Positions 1 to 10,035 of a stretch of 10,169 nt of DNA are shown one piece after another (the stretch's first letter is position 1; each line of letters begins with the position of its first letter). Both the position numbers and the translations under genes were made by a program. The notes below the pieces were generated by a model that worked only from the letters and a program-made list of their open reading frames with translations, made no database searches and was not told the origin of the DNA. The stretch covers positions 1 to 10,169 of the forward strand of contig DAIRDJ010000171.1 in assembly GCA_036796215.1 (NCBI GenBank), given 5' to 3'. The stretch is from SLRI01 sp036796215. Lineage in GTDB: Bacteria > Pseudomonadota > Alphaproteobacteria > Geminicoccales > Geminicoccaceae.

Positions 1-23
1 TGTTTTGCCGCGTTTTCCGAGTC

Positions 24-43
24 GCCGGCTGGTTCCAGCCGGC
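24..43. repeat. Perfect 9-bp inverted repeat (hairpin)
   Basis: GCCGGCTGG and its exact reverse complement CCAGCCGGC are separated by TT, giving a very GC-rich hairpin. It could be the terminator of a gene lying to the left of the window. No run of T follows on either strand (the plus strand continues TTGAAAATA), so intrinsic termination is unproven. It lies just upstream of the transposase remnant and could equally belong to that element. Confidence 0.4.
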
Positions 44-110
44 TTGAAAATACTCTAGCACCCGCAGGCGCTGGCCCGGGGTCGGCTGTGCGGGCCGACG
101 TTCGTGCCGT

Positions 111-920
111 GCGGTCATGCTGGTCGTGGCGGAGATGCCCGGGTGCGGCGTCTCGACCCGCGATGCCGGTCGGGTCATGGCCGGGTGCGGCTTGAAGAGC
201 TGGTCATCGACCCGGGTCAGCCGGGCCACCAGCCTGCTCATCGTGCGGGGTCCGCCCTGCGATGACGAGCTCGAAGCCTTTCGTGGCCGAGCGCCCGGTG
301 AGGTTCGCTATCCCTTCCTGGATGCCGGCTACGAGAAATCCCGGCAGCACGGTGTCGTGCGTGACGCTGCCGTGTTGTCGGCCGTTGGGGTCGGGCCAGA
401 TGGCCGCCGCCGTGTTCTCGGTGTATCGGTTGCCGGCTCCGAGGCCGAAGTTCCCGATCACGGCATCTGGGCGCGCGCCCTTCTCCAAGACCTGGTCGCG
501 CGCGGCATAGGCGGCGCCCGGTTCGTCACCGCCGACGATCATGCCGGCCGTCCAAGTCGGCGCCCGCATGGCCGCGCCGGGCGGCGCGGTTCGGCAACGC
601 TGCCGGGTCCACCTGGCGCAGAACGCCGTCCATCACGCCACCACGGCAGCGATCCGAAAGCGCCCGGATGTGGTCTTGGGGCAGCCAAGTGCGCGAGATC
701 TGGAACGCCGAAAACCTCGCCGGCGCTTAAGCCGAGCTCAAAGCCCGCGTCGAAACCTGTCGCACCAACGCGCCAGCCCTGGCGGCCCGGCTCGAGGCCG
801 CCGTCCGCGGAGGTCTCGCCGTCTTCACCCTGCCAGAGCATCACCGCAAGCGCCTGCGGACGGCCGGTCGCGGCTTGTCTGGAGCGGGTTGCATCTTTGA
901 TCGACGGAACGGCCTGACGT
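111..920 (+). pseudogene. IS256-family (mutator-type) transposase, decayed remnant
   Basis: An intact family member is a DDE transposase of about 400 residues that moves its IS by cut-and-paste or copy-out. The remnant keeps diagnostic family blocks, but in changing frames. In frame 3, from 117, come GVSTRDAGRVMAG, then FLDAGYEKSRQHG (first catalytic Asp), AVGVGPDGRRRVLGVSVAGS and VTADDHAG (second Asp). The similarity then moves to frame 1, with QRCRVHLAQNAVHH at about 597-640. It moves again to frame 2, with REIWNAENLAGA, an in-frame TAA at 728-730, and LAVFTLPEHHRKRLRT to about 860. It returns to frame 3 with CLERVASLIDG. In that last block roughly ten codons that normally separate LER from the VASLF-like motif are missing. 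The first 60-80 residues and the C-terminal tail are also absent, and I see no terminal inverted repeats. The gene is clearly non-functional. The family call rests on remembered consensus blocks, not an alignment. Confidence 0.82.
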
Positions 921-988
921 TCAACCAGGGTCCGCATCTGCCGTGCCGCCGCGCGGGATCGGCTGACGAGCCCCCGAAGGCGGGCGTG

Positions 989-1516
989 TCACGAGAGCGC
1001 CCCCAGCAGTTCCAGCGTGTCGGCAGCGAGGTTCCGCAAGGCCGCAGCGGGCTGATGGGGTCGCAGCCCACGCAGTCGCTGCAGGTAGGCAATAGCATCG
1101 TCCAGGCTCTCGAATGCCGGGTCCGACAGATACAGGTGTAGCGCGAGTGCCATGACCGACCGGCTGCGCCCGCCGCGACAGTGCACAAGTAGACCGCCCG
1201 GCCTGTGATCAGGATAGCTCGGCTTGCCAGGCGCCTTCTGCGCCTGCATCCCGCGGATGGCGAGAACGGCGGCCGCGACATGGGCGGGCGTGTTCCCCTC
1301 TCCATCGATCAGGCCGATCTTGGCCCGGCGCACGACACTGCCATCGGGCAGGACGAGCGGCGGAATGTCGATGTTCACGGCCAGGTTCAGGGTCTGGGTG
1401 ATGCCCGCCCGCGCCAGGGCGGCCGGGCTCTGCGCCGCGATCTGGTTGCCAAGCCACAGATCCGGCCCGACCTCGATCAGAACTTCGGTCGCGTCCTCCT
1501 CGGCTTCATCCAACAT
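989..1516 (-). CDS. Dual-specificity / protein-tyrosine phosphatase-like protein
   Basis: This 175-aa cytoplasmic protein has the cysteine-phosphatase signature HCRGGRSRS at residues 112-120, fitting H-C-X5-R-S with catalytic Cys113 and Arg119. A candidate general acid is Asp71 in KIGLIDGEGN. The N-terminal DLWLGNQIAAQSP and TLNLAVNIDIPP segments match the first strands of the DSPc fold, and the length is typical of a lone catalytic domain. There is no signal peptide or membrane segment. The gene is divergent from the ABC operon that starts 114 bp away, so the two may share a control region. The chosen ATG (complement of 1514-1516) begins MLDEAEEDATEVL and places the domain start correctly; it has only a modest purine-rich upstream stretch. 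Its physiological substrate cannot be read from sequence. It could act on phosphoprotein, or on the phosphate ester imported by the neighbouring transporter, which is inference. Confidence 0.86.
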   Translation of the reverse strand: MLDEAEEDATEVLIEVGPDLWLGNQIAAQSPAALARAGITQTLNLAVNIDIPPLVLPDGSVVRRAKIGLIDGEGNTPAHVAAAVLAIRGMQAQKAPGKPSYPDHRPGGLLVHCRGGRSRSVMALALHLYLSDPAFESLDDAIAYLQRLRGLRPHQPAAALRNLAADTLELLGALS

Positions 1517-1630
1517 GCGATTCCGATCCCCCTGGTCCTATCAGCGGTCGCGTTCGGCGGCGGCGAGCCCGCCGGACTGCCTAGTCCTCCGACGTCACGA
1601 AACTGTAAAGCGCGGTTGCTAACGCACACC
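1517..1630. promoter_or_regulatory. Divergent promoter region between phosphatase and ABC operon
   Basis: This 114-bp spacer lies between two divergent start codons and must hold at least one promoter. I see no strong sigma-70 hexamer pair. The sequence just before the permease ATG (GCGGTTGCTAACGCACACC) has no Shine-Dalgarno motif, so the permease message may have a very short leader or be leaderless. That is inference. Confidence 0.5.
1592..1609 (+). promoter_or_regulatory. Weak Pho-box-like direct repeat (possible PhoB site)
   Basis: ACGTCAC-GAAA-CTGTAAA has the layout of a Pho box: two 7-bp half-sites with a 4-bp spacer. Compared with the CTGTCAT-N4-CTGTCAT pattern, the first half keeps GTCA and the second keeps CTGT plus one A, about 9 of 14 positions. 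It ends 21 bp before the permease ATG, where it could take the place of a -35 element. The match is loose enough to be chance. It gains some weight only from the neighbouring phosphatase. Confidence 0.25.
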
Positions 1631-3447
1631 ATGCTCGACAACCCGACGAACGTGGCTCGCGGCCGGACATTCGGCAGCCGCATCGCGTCTCTTCGTCTGG
1701 ACAACCCGACGACAGCGATCGGTGTCCTGCTCTTCGTTGGCTTCCTCTATCTGATCGTCGCGCCGATCATCATGATGCTGCTGTCGGGGTTCCAGGTGCA
1801 GTTCCCTGACGTCCGCCGGATCGGCGCCGACCCGGGCACCCTGACCGGATACTACGCGGACCGGGTCTTTGCCTCGCCCGTATCCTGGCAGTTGTTCTGG
1901 CAGCCGTTGCTGAACACGTTGATGGTGGCGGTCAGCGCAACGGCCCTGGCGCTTGTCATCGGCGGCACTCTGGCCTGGCTGCTGGCGCGCAGCGATCTGC
2001 CCGGGCGTGGATGGCTCGCGATCCTGATGGTCGTTCCCTATATCCTCCCCGGCTGGACCTTCGCTCTGGCCTGGCTGACGCTGTTCAAAAACCGCAGCAC
2101 CGGCGGACACACCGGCTGGTTCGAGGCGCTAGGGTTCGATTCGCCCGATTGGCTGGCCTATGGCCAGCTTCCGACCACGGTGATCATGGCGCTGCACTAT
2201 GCGCCTTTCGTGATGCTGCTACTCGGCAATGCCTTGCGCAATCTCGACACGTCGATGGAAGATGCGGCGCGCGTCATGGGCGCACCGAGCGGTCTGGTCG
2301 CCCGCGCAATCGTCCTGCCGCTGGTCCGGCCGGCGCTGATCTCGGCCACGATCCTCGTCTTTGCGGAATGCATCGGCGACTTCGGCGTGCCTTATGTGCT
2401 GGGGCTGCCGGTGAACTTCGACATGCTGGCGACCTCGCTCTATCGCAGCGCCTCGACGCGCCAGACGGGGGTTGCGGGCATCCTCGCCGGGGTTATCCTC
2501 CTGTTGGGTGCGATCTCGCTGCTGGTCGATCTGCTGCTGCTGCGCGAGGCCCGGCGCTTCGTCACGATCGGCGGGCGCGGATCGGTCAACCGGGTGTCCA
2601 GCCTCGACCGGCTGCGCTGGCCGGCCCTCGCCGCCGTCCTGGCCCTTTTTGTCATCGCGGTCGTCATCCCCTTCGGCACCTTGTTGCTGTCGACCCTGAT
2701 GCATGCGCCAGGGCGGTTCATGGTCGACAATTTCACCCTGGACTACTGGATCGGCACCGGGCTGAGCACCGTGGGCCTGCAAACCGGGATCCTGCTGGCG
2801 CCCGATTTCTGGGCCGCGGCGGGGAACAGCCTGCGCATCGTCGGTTGCGGCGCGCTGATCGCGGGCTTTCTCGGGCTGCTGGTGGGCTACATCGTCACCC
2901 GCACCCCCTCCCGGGCGCTGTCGGGCTTTCTGCGTCAGGTCACGTTCCTGCCCTATCTGGTGCCGGGGATCGCCTTTGCCTTCGCCTATCTGACGCTGTT
3001 CGCGGTTCCGCGCGGGCCGGTTCCGGCGCTCTATGGCACGGCAACGCTGCTGATGCTGGCACTCGTCGCCGATCAGATGCCGCACGCATCGCGCGCCGGA
3101 ATATCGGCGATGATGCAGCTTGGCCGCGAACCGGAGGAGGCGGCGCAGGTCGCCGGGGCCGGCTGGGCGCGCCGGGTCCTGAGCATCGTGCTGCCGATCC
3201 AGAAGCGCGCGCTGTTCGCCGGCGTCCTTCTGCCCTTCATTTCCGGCATCAAGAACCTGAGCCTTTTCGCCATCCTTGCGGTACCGGGCACCGACGTGCT
3301 GACCACCTATGCCCTGCGCCTGATCGACTTCGAATATACCCAGGCGGCCAATGCCGTGGTGCTGATGATCGCGGTCCTGTCCCTGACGCTTGCGGCGGTG
3401 GGCCAGTCCGTCTTCCGGGTCAACCTGTCAGAGGGGTTCGGGCGCTG

Positions 3448-3448
<1 letters not shown>
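1631..3448 (+). CDS. ABC importer permease, fused two-domain FbpB/AfuB type
   Basis: This 605-aa inner-membrane protein forms the translocation pore of an ABC importer. It contains two BPD_transp_1 (binding-protein-dependent permease) halves in one chain, so it likely supplies both transmembrane subunits. The first membrane span is at about residues 28-52 (GVLLFVGFLYLIVAPIIMML). Each half carries the cytoplasmic EAA loop that docks the ATPase: EDAARVMGAPSG from residue 210 and EEAAQVAGAGWA from residue 502, each followed by the expected I-x-LP. The length is normal for the Fe(3+)/sugar-phosphate-type FbpB/AfuB family. The frame is open far upstream, back to 1205, but that stretch is antisense to the phosphatase. 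The ATG at 1631 is the only sensible start and gives a proper short cytoplasmic N-terminus. The stop overlaps the ATPase start as TGATG (3446-3450), so the two are translationally coupled. Family membership does not settle the substrate. Confidence 0.94.
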
Positions 3449-5721
<2,273 letters not shown>

Positions 5722-5743
5722 AACACCTTGCCGCAGGTCGGCC

Positions 5744-5778
5744 GCCTCTGTTCCTGAACGCGCTTCGGGGACAGAGGC
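5744..5778 (+). terminator. Hairpin after the ABC operon, possible terminator
   Basis: GCCTCTGT (5744-5751) pairs exactly with ACAGAGGC (5771-5778). The stem can extend by three pairs, including one G-T wobble, around a 13-base loop. It begins 22 bases after the binding-protein stop, the right place for 3'-end formation or message protection. No T-tract follows, so it may stabilise the 3' end rather than terminate by itself. Confidence 0.45.
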
Positions 5779-6054
5779 GATCAAGGCGCTCTGCCAGCCA
5801 AGCAATCGAGCAGGCCGCCGGAGCGCCTCGTCGTCGGTCACGTGTTTCGCGGATTGCGCCGCCCGGATGCGGACCGCCGAGGGTAGCGTCCGTGGGGGAA
5901 CCCTCGACTTCCGGCAACGGTCTTGACTGGCAGTCCTGCTCGTCTCCGGCTGCCCGATTCGCGCTCGGCGCTTCCACTCCGTTCATGGGGTTTGCTTCAG
6001 AGTGCCTCGGGCAGACCCCGCCGGCCGCCGAGTAGGCCAACTCGGCGACCGCGT
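5779..6054. other. Non-coding or decayed stretch after the ABC operon
   Basis: About 330 bases separate the binding-protein stop from the portal remnant, and apart from the hairpin I recognise nothing in them. The minus strand stays open downstream of the portal fragment in one frame, but the translation is rich in Arg, Gly and Pro and matches no family I know. It may be further decayed prophage. Confidence 0.5.
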
Positions 6055-6483
6055 TCAGATCCCGGGCCGAGCCAGTACCTCGCCGCGCTCGGCCAGGGTC
6101 CGCGCCACCGGCGCCTGCAGGCCGTAGCGGTCGGTCAGCCCATCGGCACCCGCCGTCTCGGCGAAGGCCTGCCAGAGCTGGTCCACGGCCTTGACCAGGC
6201 GCCGTCGGCTCGATCGCGCCCGCGGCACGATGCCGGTGCCGGCGAGCTTGCCGACCATCGCCGCCACGGCCCTGGTCGCACAGGGGTTGTCGCGCAGCAG
6301 ATCGCGGCTGCGTTACCGCAACCGCGCCAGCGCCGGGCCGATCTCGGCATTGGCGCTGGTGCCGGCGGTGACCCGGCCGTCCGTGCACCGGCCCTGGCAG
6401 GGACCCGGGCAGGGCGCGTCATGGCTGCTCGCTTCGGACAGCCGGGCAGCCCGACGACCCAGTCGCGTCAGCCCGCTCGGCAT
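6055..6483 (-). pseudogene. Lambda-family phage portal protein, truncated remnant
   Basis: Reading leftwards from the ATG at 6483, one frame gives MPSGLTRLGRRAARLSEAS, then VTAGTSANAEIGPALARLR, a TAA stop, RSRDLLRDNPCATRAVAAM, VGKLAGTGIVPRARS, VDQLWQAFAETAGADGLTD and YGLQAPVARTLAERGEVLARP, ending at TGA (6055-6057). The order resembles the N-terminal third of lambda gpB-type portal proteins: a paired R-x-RSRDL-x-RNNP-x-A-x-AV block, a V-G-x-GI motif, an LW-x-x-F acidic block with D-x-x-GL, and a GEV block. A full portal protein is about 480-550 residues and forms the dodecameric ring through which DNA enters the capsid. Only about 140 codons remain, with one internal stop, and no other phage gene is recognisable nearby. 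The family call is from memory of the consensus. Confidence 0.68.
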
Positions 6484-6824
6484 GGCACAGCAGCCGCATG
6501 AGCAAACGGTCCATGCGCATGCCCAATACGACGAATGCCCGTCGGTGAGGGCGGGCTCCCTGACGGCTCTTGCGATGATGCACCATTTCCCAAACTGTGG
6601 CGGGCATTGCCGTCAACCAAGAAATGAGCCGCCACGCGCCCGGTGATGGTGCACGGTCCGGCCGGAAGATCGACAGTGCCCGGGATCGCTCGTTGGCCGC
6701 TTCCAGCGCTTGCAACGAAGCATCCACTTTGACAGTCTCTACCGACGGAACGAGCCGGATGCCGTGCTGTCCGGACTGTCGGAGCGCGCGGCCGGTGACA
6801 GTCACCCGAAGGCGTTGCAGCCGG
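6484..6824. other. Gene-poor leader region upstream of the HEAT/PLD pair
   Basis: Open frames exist on both strands across these 340 bases, but none gives a translation I recognise. The HEAT frame is open back to 6597, with an ATG there, yet its translation before 6825 is low-complexity in character (Ser, Arg and Cys-rich) and does not look like HEAT sequence. TTGACA occurs at 6729-6734, but nothing like TATAAT lies at the right distance on the plus strand. The promoter of the downstream pair probably lies here; I cannot place it. Confidence 0.45.
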
Positions 6825-7637
6825 ATGCTGCCCGAACATCAGTTCGATCTTTTCGCAGCGCGCGGCATGGACCGCGACGAACTGCCGACGGCAGCAGCGT
6901 CGGCACCAACGGTGCTCAATGCTGCCGACCTCGACGACCCGGCACTCGTGGCCATGATCCCGATGGCAGGGCTGAGGGAAGCTCCGGCACTCGCCGCCGA
7001 GGCCGGGCGGCGCCGGCTGCCCGAGGCCGTTCCAGCTCTGCAAACCCTTTGCCGGCGTTTCATCGGGTTCGGCCGTGAGCATGCGGTGCCGGAGCAATGG
7101 GCGGCGCTCGAGGCGCTGGCAGCGATCGGCGGTGCGGCGGCGGCACATGCCAGCACGGCGATGATCGTGGAGCGCATCGTCGAGGGCCCCAATCGTGCGC
7201 GTGCGGTCGAGGTCGCGGCCACGCTCGGTGCACGGCTGCCGGCAACAACCCTGCTCGAGCTCATGGTCGATGCGGACGCTGGCGTGCGCGCGGCCGCCTG
7301 CGGCTGCGTCGGGCAGCAGCTGGCGCTGGTGCCGCGGCTCCTCGAACTCGGCCATGACGAGGCCGGCGAGGTGCGCAACGCCGCTGCCTGCGCGCTCGGT
7401 CGCATGGGGCGGCGAGAAGCGCTGCCGACACTTGCCCGTCTCTTGCGCGGGGATCCCTCCGCCGTGGTCATCGATGCCGTAACGACCGTTGCCGACGAGG
7501 ATTGTGTCATTCTCCTCGGCCGGATTGCCCGGACCCGGCCGGACCTCGCCGAGCTCGTGCGCGACGCGCTGGCGGTGATCGCTCATCCGCGCGCCCGCCA
7601 GCTTCTCGTGAGCCTGCCCGCTGGGCAGATCGACTAG
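6825..7637 (+). CDS. HEAT-repeat protein
   Basis: This 270-aa, mostly alpha-helical protein has no signal peptide or membrane span. From about residue 90 to the end it is built of tandem helical pairs of HEAT / PBS-lyase type. The clearest units are DADAGVRAAACGCVGQQ (149-165) and DEAGEVRNAAACALGRMG (178-195), with the D-x-VR-x-AA-x-x-ALG pattern. Weaker units surround them (EQWAALEALAAIGGAAAA, PSAVVIDAVTTVADED). HEAT solenoids are protein- or nucleic-acid-binding scaffolds; no catalytic motif is visible. The N-terminal 90 residues (LDDPALVAMIPMAGLREAP, then LCRRFIGFG) may be degenerate repeats or a separate cap. I chose the ATG at 6825 because recognisable helical sequence begins there and an AAGG lies 12 bases upstream. 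An ATG at 6597 would add 76 unconvincing residues. It lies 81 bp before the PLD-NTPase gene on the same strand and is probably its operon partner. Confidence 0.85.
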   Translation: MLPEHQFDLFAARGMDRDELPTAAASAPTVLNAADLDDPALVAMIPMAGLREAPALAAEAGRRRLPEAVPALQTLCRRFIGFGREHAVPEQWAALEALAAIGGAAAAHASTAMIVERIVEGPNRARAVEVAATLGARLPATTLLELMVDADAGVRAAACGCVGQQLALVPRLLELGHDEAGEVRNAAACALGRMGRREALPTLARLLRGDPSAVVIDAVTTVADEDCVILLGRIARTRPDLAELVRDALAVIAHPRARQLLVSLPAGQID

Positions 7638-7718
7638 CCGCGCGCCGACGGCGAGCGAGGATTTGCGCGCGCCAGGGCTTCGACACTACTCTCGGTCAGC
7701 AGCATCAGATTGGCGACG

Positions 7719-9797
7719 ATGAACGATCTTTTCGAAACGCTCGGATCGGAGCACCCGGAGTCCGCTGCGACCGAGCCGGACAGGGTCCGGTCGATCCGCG
7801 TCTTCGACATCGCGGTCCAGACTGTTCGGGATGCACGGTGGCAGGATCTCTTCCAGGGTTTCGACCGGCTGCAGGCGCTCACCTTCTCGGCGAGCGTGCC
7901 GGCGATCCTCGACGTTGCCTCACTCTTCGACGACGTCGAGATCACCTTCGGTTCGGAGCGCGTGCTGTCACGCGAGCTCGCCGCCCTCGAGCAGGCGACG
8001 AGTGCTGCCGGCTACCGCTTCGTTGATGCGCTCGCCGACCAGAAAACGTTCATCGAGCGCTGCGTGCGGCCGGCCTTGTCGAGCCGCGGCGCGCATCTCC
8101 TGGCGCGCGTCCAGGACGGCAGCCTGCGCTTTCGCCTGCTGCGGGAAGCGCCCTCGCACGCCAAGCTCTATTTGCTGGCCGGGCAGGGTCGCTATCGGGC
8201 CATCTCGGGTTCCGCCAATCTCAGCCTGCAGGCCTTCTCCGGCGCCCAGGGCGAGACCTTCTTCGTCGCCGACGGCGAGGCCGCCTATCGCCAGTTCCTC
8301 GACTTCTACACGATGAACGACGCGAAGGCCGACCTGGTCGCCGCCGACCTTCTGGTCGTGCCTGCAACCAAGGGCTCGACGCCGTCGCTCGATGTGCCGA
8401 ACGACCCGGTGCCGCTCGAGCAGGTGCCGTGCTTTCGCTTCCTCGAGGCCAAGGGCGTGATCGTCGAGACGCCACGCCCGCCCGTGATGCCGGAGCTTTC
8501 CGCCGCCGCCCTCCGCGAGGCCGGCGCCTTGGGGGCGGAGTTGCAGCAACTGACCCTCGACCGGAACAAGAGCGGGGCCACGGTGATCAGCGCCAAAGGC
8601 TTCGCCCGCGCCTACCGCGCCCACAACGCCCAGCCGATCACCGAGAAGACCGACCGAGTGCCGGAAGCCCGGATCGATCTCGAGGCCGGCATCGTCACCC
8701 TGGATGGGCGTCCCTGGCACCGGCTCGGCGCACCGGTGCCGTGGCCCGAGGTCGAGGCGGATGCCGCCCTGCTCGCCCCCTATTTCGCGGGCTTCGGCCA
8801 GTTCTACGGCGATGCGGCGGGCCTGCAGCAGAGCTACTGGGCGCTCTTCGCCTGGCTCTATGCCGCACCCATGGCACCGCTCCTGCGCGGTGCCGCCCTT
8901 CGCCACGACGGCTCGCCCCTGGCCTATCCGGTGCACGCGGTGCTCTACGGCCGCTCGGACGGCGGCAAGACCATGTTCTCGCGGGTGATCAGCCGCTCGA
9001 TGTTCGGCGTCGAGCAGATGGTCCGCGGCAAGGACTTCACCACCCAGCGGGCGCTGGGCCTGCGCGAGCGGCTCGGTGCCATCCCGCTGATCGTCGACGA
9101 CGTCAACCGCGACCGCTTCAGCCAGTACGTGCCGGACCTCGTCAAGTTCGACCACGACAGCGGCTCCGGCTACGCGCCGATCCTGATCAGCACCAATCGC
9201 GACGTCACCGCGGTGACGCCGGACCTGCGCAAGCGCATGGTGGTCTGCCACATCGACGGCGCCCGGCCGCGCGCCATGCCCGAAGCCCCGGCCAGGGCGG
9301 CGCTGGCCGGCATCGGCACCGCCCTTTATCGAACCTATCTCGATCGCTTCGTGCCCCAGCTCGCCGGGCTGATCGAAGCGCTGGCCGGAGATCCGCACCA
9401 TCCACCCGATCTGCTCATGGCCTCCTCGACCGCGCTGGGCGGGCTCCTCGCCGAAGCCCTGGGCGAAGCGCCGGGCTGGGCCCGGCCGGTGGCCCAGGAG
9501 GAGATCGAGCGGCTCAAGGACAAGCCGCTGCTCGATCAACTGGCCGAGATCCTGGCCGAGAGCAGCGAGCGGGTGCGGATCAACCGGGCGAGCGGCGACC
9601 TGGTGGTCGACTTCGCCGGCGACCATCACCAGGCGGCCCGCTTCGAGAAGCTGGTCCCGGCGCAAGCGCTCAAGGGCCGCTTCGCCGATGCGGTCAAGCT
9701 CGACCTCGACGCCCTCGAGCGCGATTTCGGCTTTGCGCCCGGCCACAGCCGTGGGCGCGGTCTCGGCCGGTTCATCGCCCGCCTGCTCGGCCGCTGA
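7719..9797 (+). CDS. Phospholipase-D-type nuclease domain fused to a P-loop NTPase
   Basis: This 692-aa protein appears cytoplasmic. The first ~200 residues look like a PLD-superfamily nuclease with one HKD motif. LQALTFSASVPAIL (51-64) and VEITFGSE fit the opening strands. His147 and Lys149 sit in SHAKLYLL, and the second part is SGSANLS (163-169). The usual HxK-x4-D acid is not obvious, so activity is likely but unproven; a single HKD normally means a dimeric active site, as in BfiI. A linker region (200-400) has no family I recognise. The second domain has Walker A GRSDGGKT (411-418), Walker B PLIVDD (456-461), a motif-C-like ILISTN ending in Asn493, and basic TPDLRKR (500-506) as a possible arginine finger. 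This set resembles superfamily 3 helicases or related AAA+ proteins. The C-terminal ~190 residues are helical with no known motif. The start is ATG 7719; TTG 7710 is an alternative. Role in defence or DNA processing is inference. Confidence 0.85.
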   Translation: MNDLFETLGSEHPESAATEPDRVRSIRVFDIAVQTVRDARWQDLFQGFDRLQALTFSASVPAILDVASLFDDVEITFGSERVLSRELAALEQATSAAGYRFVDALADQKTFIERCVRPALSSRGAHLLARVQDGSLRFRLLREAPSHAKLYLLAGQGRYRAISGSANLSLQAFSGAQGETFFVADGEAAYRQFLDFYTMNDAKADLVAADLLVVPATKGSTPSLDVPNDPVPLEQVPCFRFLEAKGVIVETPRPPVMPELSAAALREAGALGAELQQLTLDRNKSGATVISAKGFARAYRAHNAQPITEKTDRVPEARIDLEAGIVTLDGRPWHRLGAPVPWPEVEADAALLAPYFAGFGQFYGDAAGLQQSYWALFAWLYAAPMAPLLRGAALRHDGSPLAYPVHAVLYGRSDGGKTMFSRVISRSMFGVEQMVRGKDFTTQRALGLRERLGAIPLIVDDVNRDRFSQYVPDLVKFDHDSGSGYAPILISTNRDVTAVTPDLRKRMVVCHIDGARPRAMPEAPARAALAGIGTALYRTYLDRFVPQLAGLIEALAGDPHHPPDLLMASSTALGGLLAEALGEAPGWARPVAQEEIERLKDKPLLDQLAEILAESSERVRINRASGDLVVDFAGDHHQAARFEKLVPAQALKGRFADAVKLDLDALERDFGFAPGHSRGRGLGRFIARLLGR

Positions 9798-9879
9798 CAA
9801 CCGCTGCCGAAGCGACGCGAGGTCGATCCCGCCGACAGCCATTTATAGCCTTATTAACCTATTTTCGACTTCCCGTCGA

Positions 9880-10035
9880 GCCGCTCGGGTTCCCTCGGCA
9901 GGTCGCCGCCACGCCCGGACCCTCGTGTCGATGCCGCACCGAGCGACATCTGGCGCCGGACGCGCGTCACAGCGAAAGACAGCGCTATCGCTATAGGTTG
10001 GCCGGACACCTGCGACAAACTGGCCGCTCGGGTTC
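9880..10035 (+). repeat. Two copies of a 13-bp direct repeat
   Basis: GCCGCTCGGGTTC occurs at 9880-9892 and again at 10023-10035, 143 bp apart. Both copies are followed, after a few differing bases, by CAGGT, so the similarity extends to roughly 24 bp with a small gap. It could be an operator pair, a recombination scar or chance; nothing else decides. Confidence 0.45.

Noticed and set aside
1205..1630. N-terminal extension of the permease frame to an ATG at 1205.
   Set aside because: It is antisense to the phosphatase gene and has no membrane or family sequence; the family N-terminus starts at 1631.
2011..3447. Upstream extension of the ATPase reading frame across the permease gene.
   Set aside because: The translation is Arg/Ala/Gly-rich with no domain, and the same DNA encodes the permease in another frame. 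The real ATPase start is ATG 3448.
6729..6734. A perfect TTGACA as the -35 of the HEAT/PLD operon.
   Set aside because: No -10-like hexamer lies 15-19 bp downstream; the expected site is GC-rich.
6597..6824. A longer HEAT protein starting at 6597.
   Set aside because: The extra 76 residues are Ser/Arg/Cys-rich and show no helical repeat pattern, and no ribosome-binding site supports that start.
6468..7586. A 372-codon minus-strand open frame opposite the HEAT gene.
   Set aside because: No recognisable motif; compositionally a shadow of the HEAT gene, which shows clear repeat periodicity.
7968..9842. A 624-codon open frame on the minus strand opposite the PLD-NTPase gene.
   Set aside because: Its translation shows the Arg/Gly/Ala/Val-rich, motif-free pattern typical of antisense frames in GC-rich genes, while the plus strand has clear HKD and Walker motifs.
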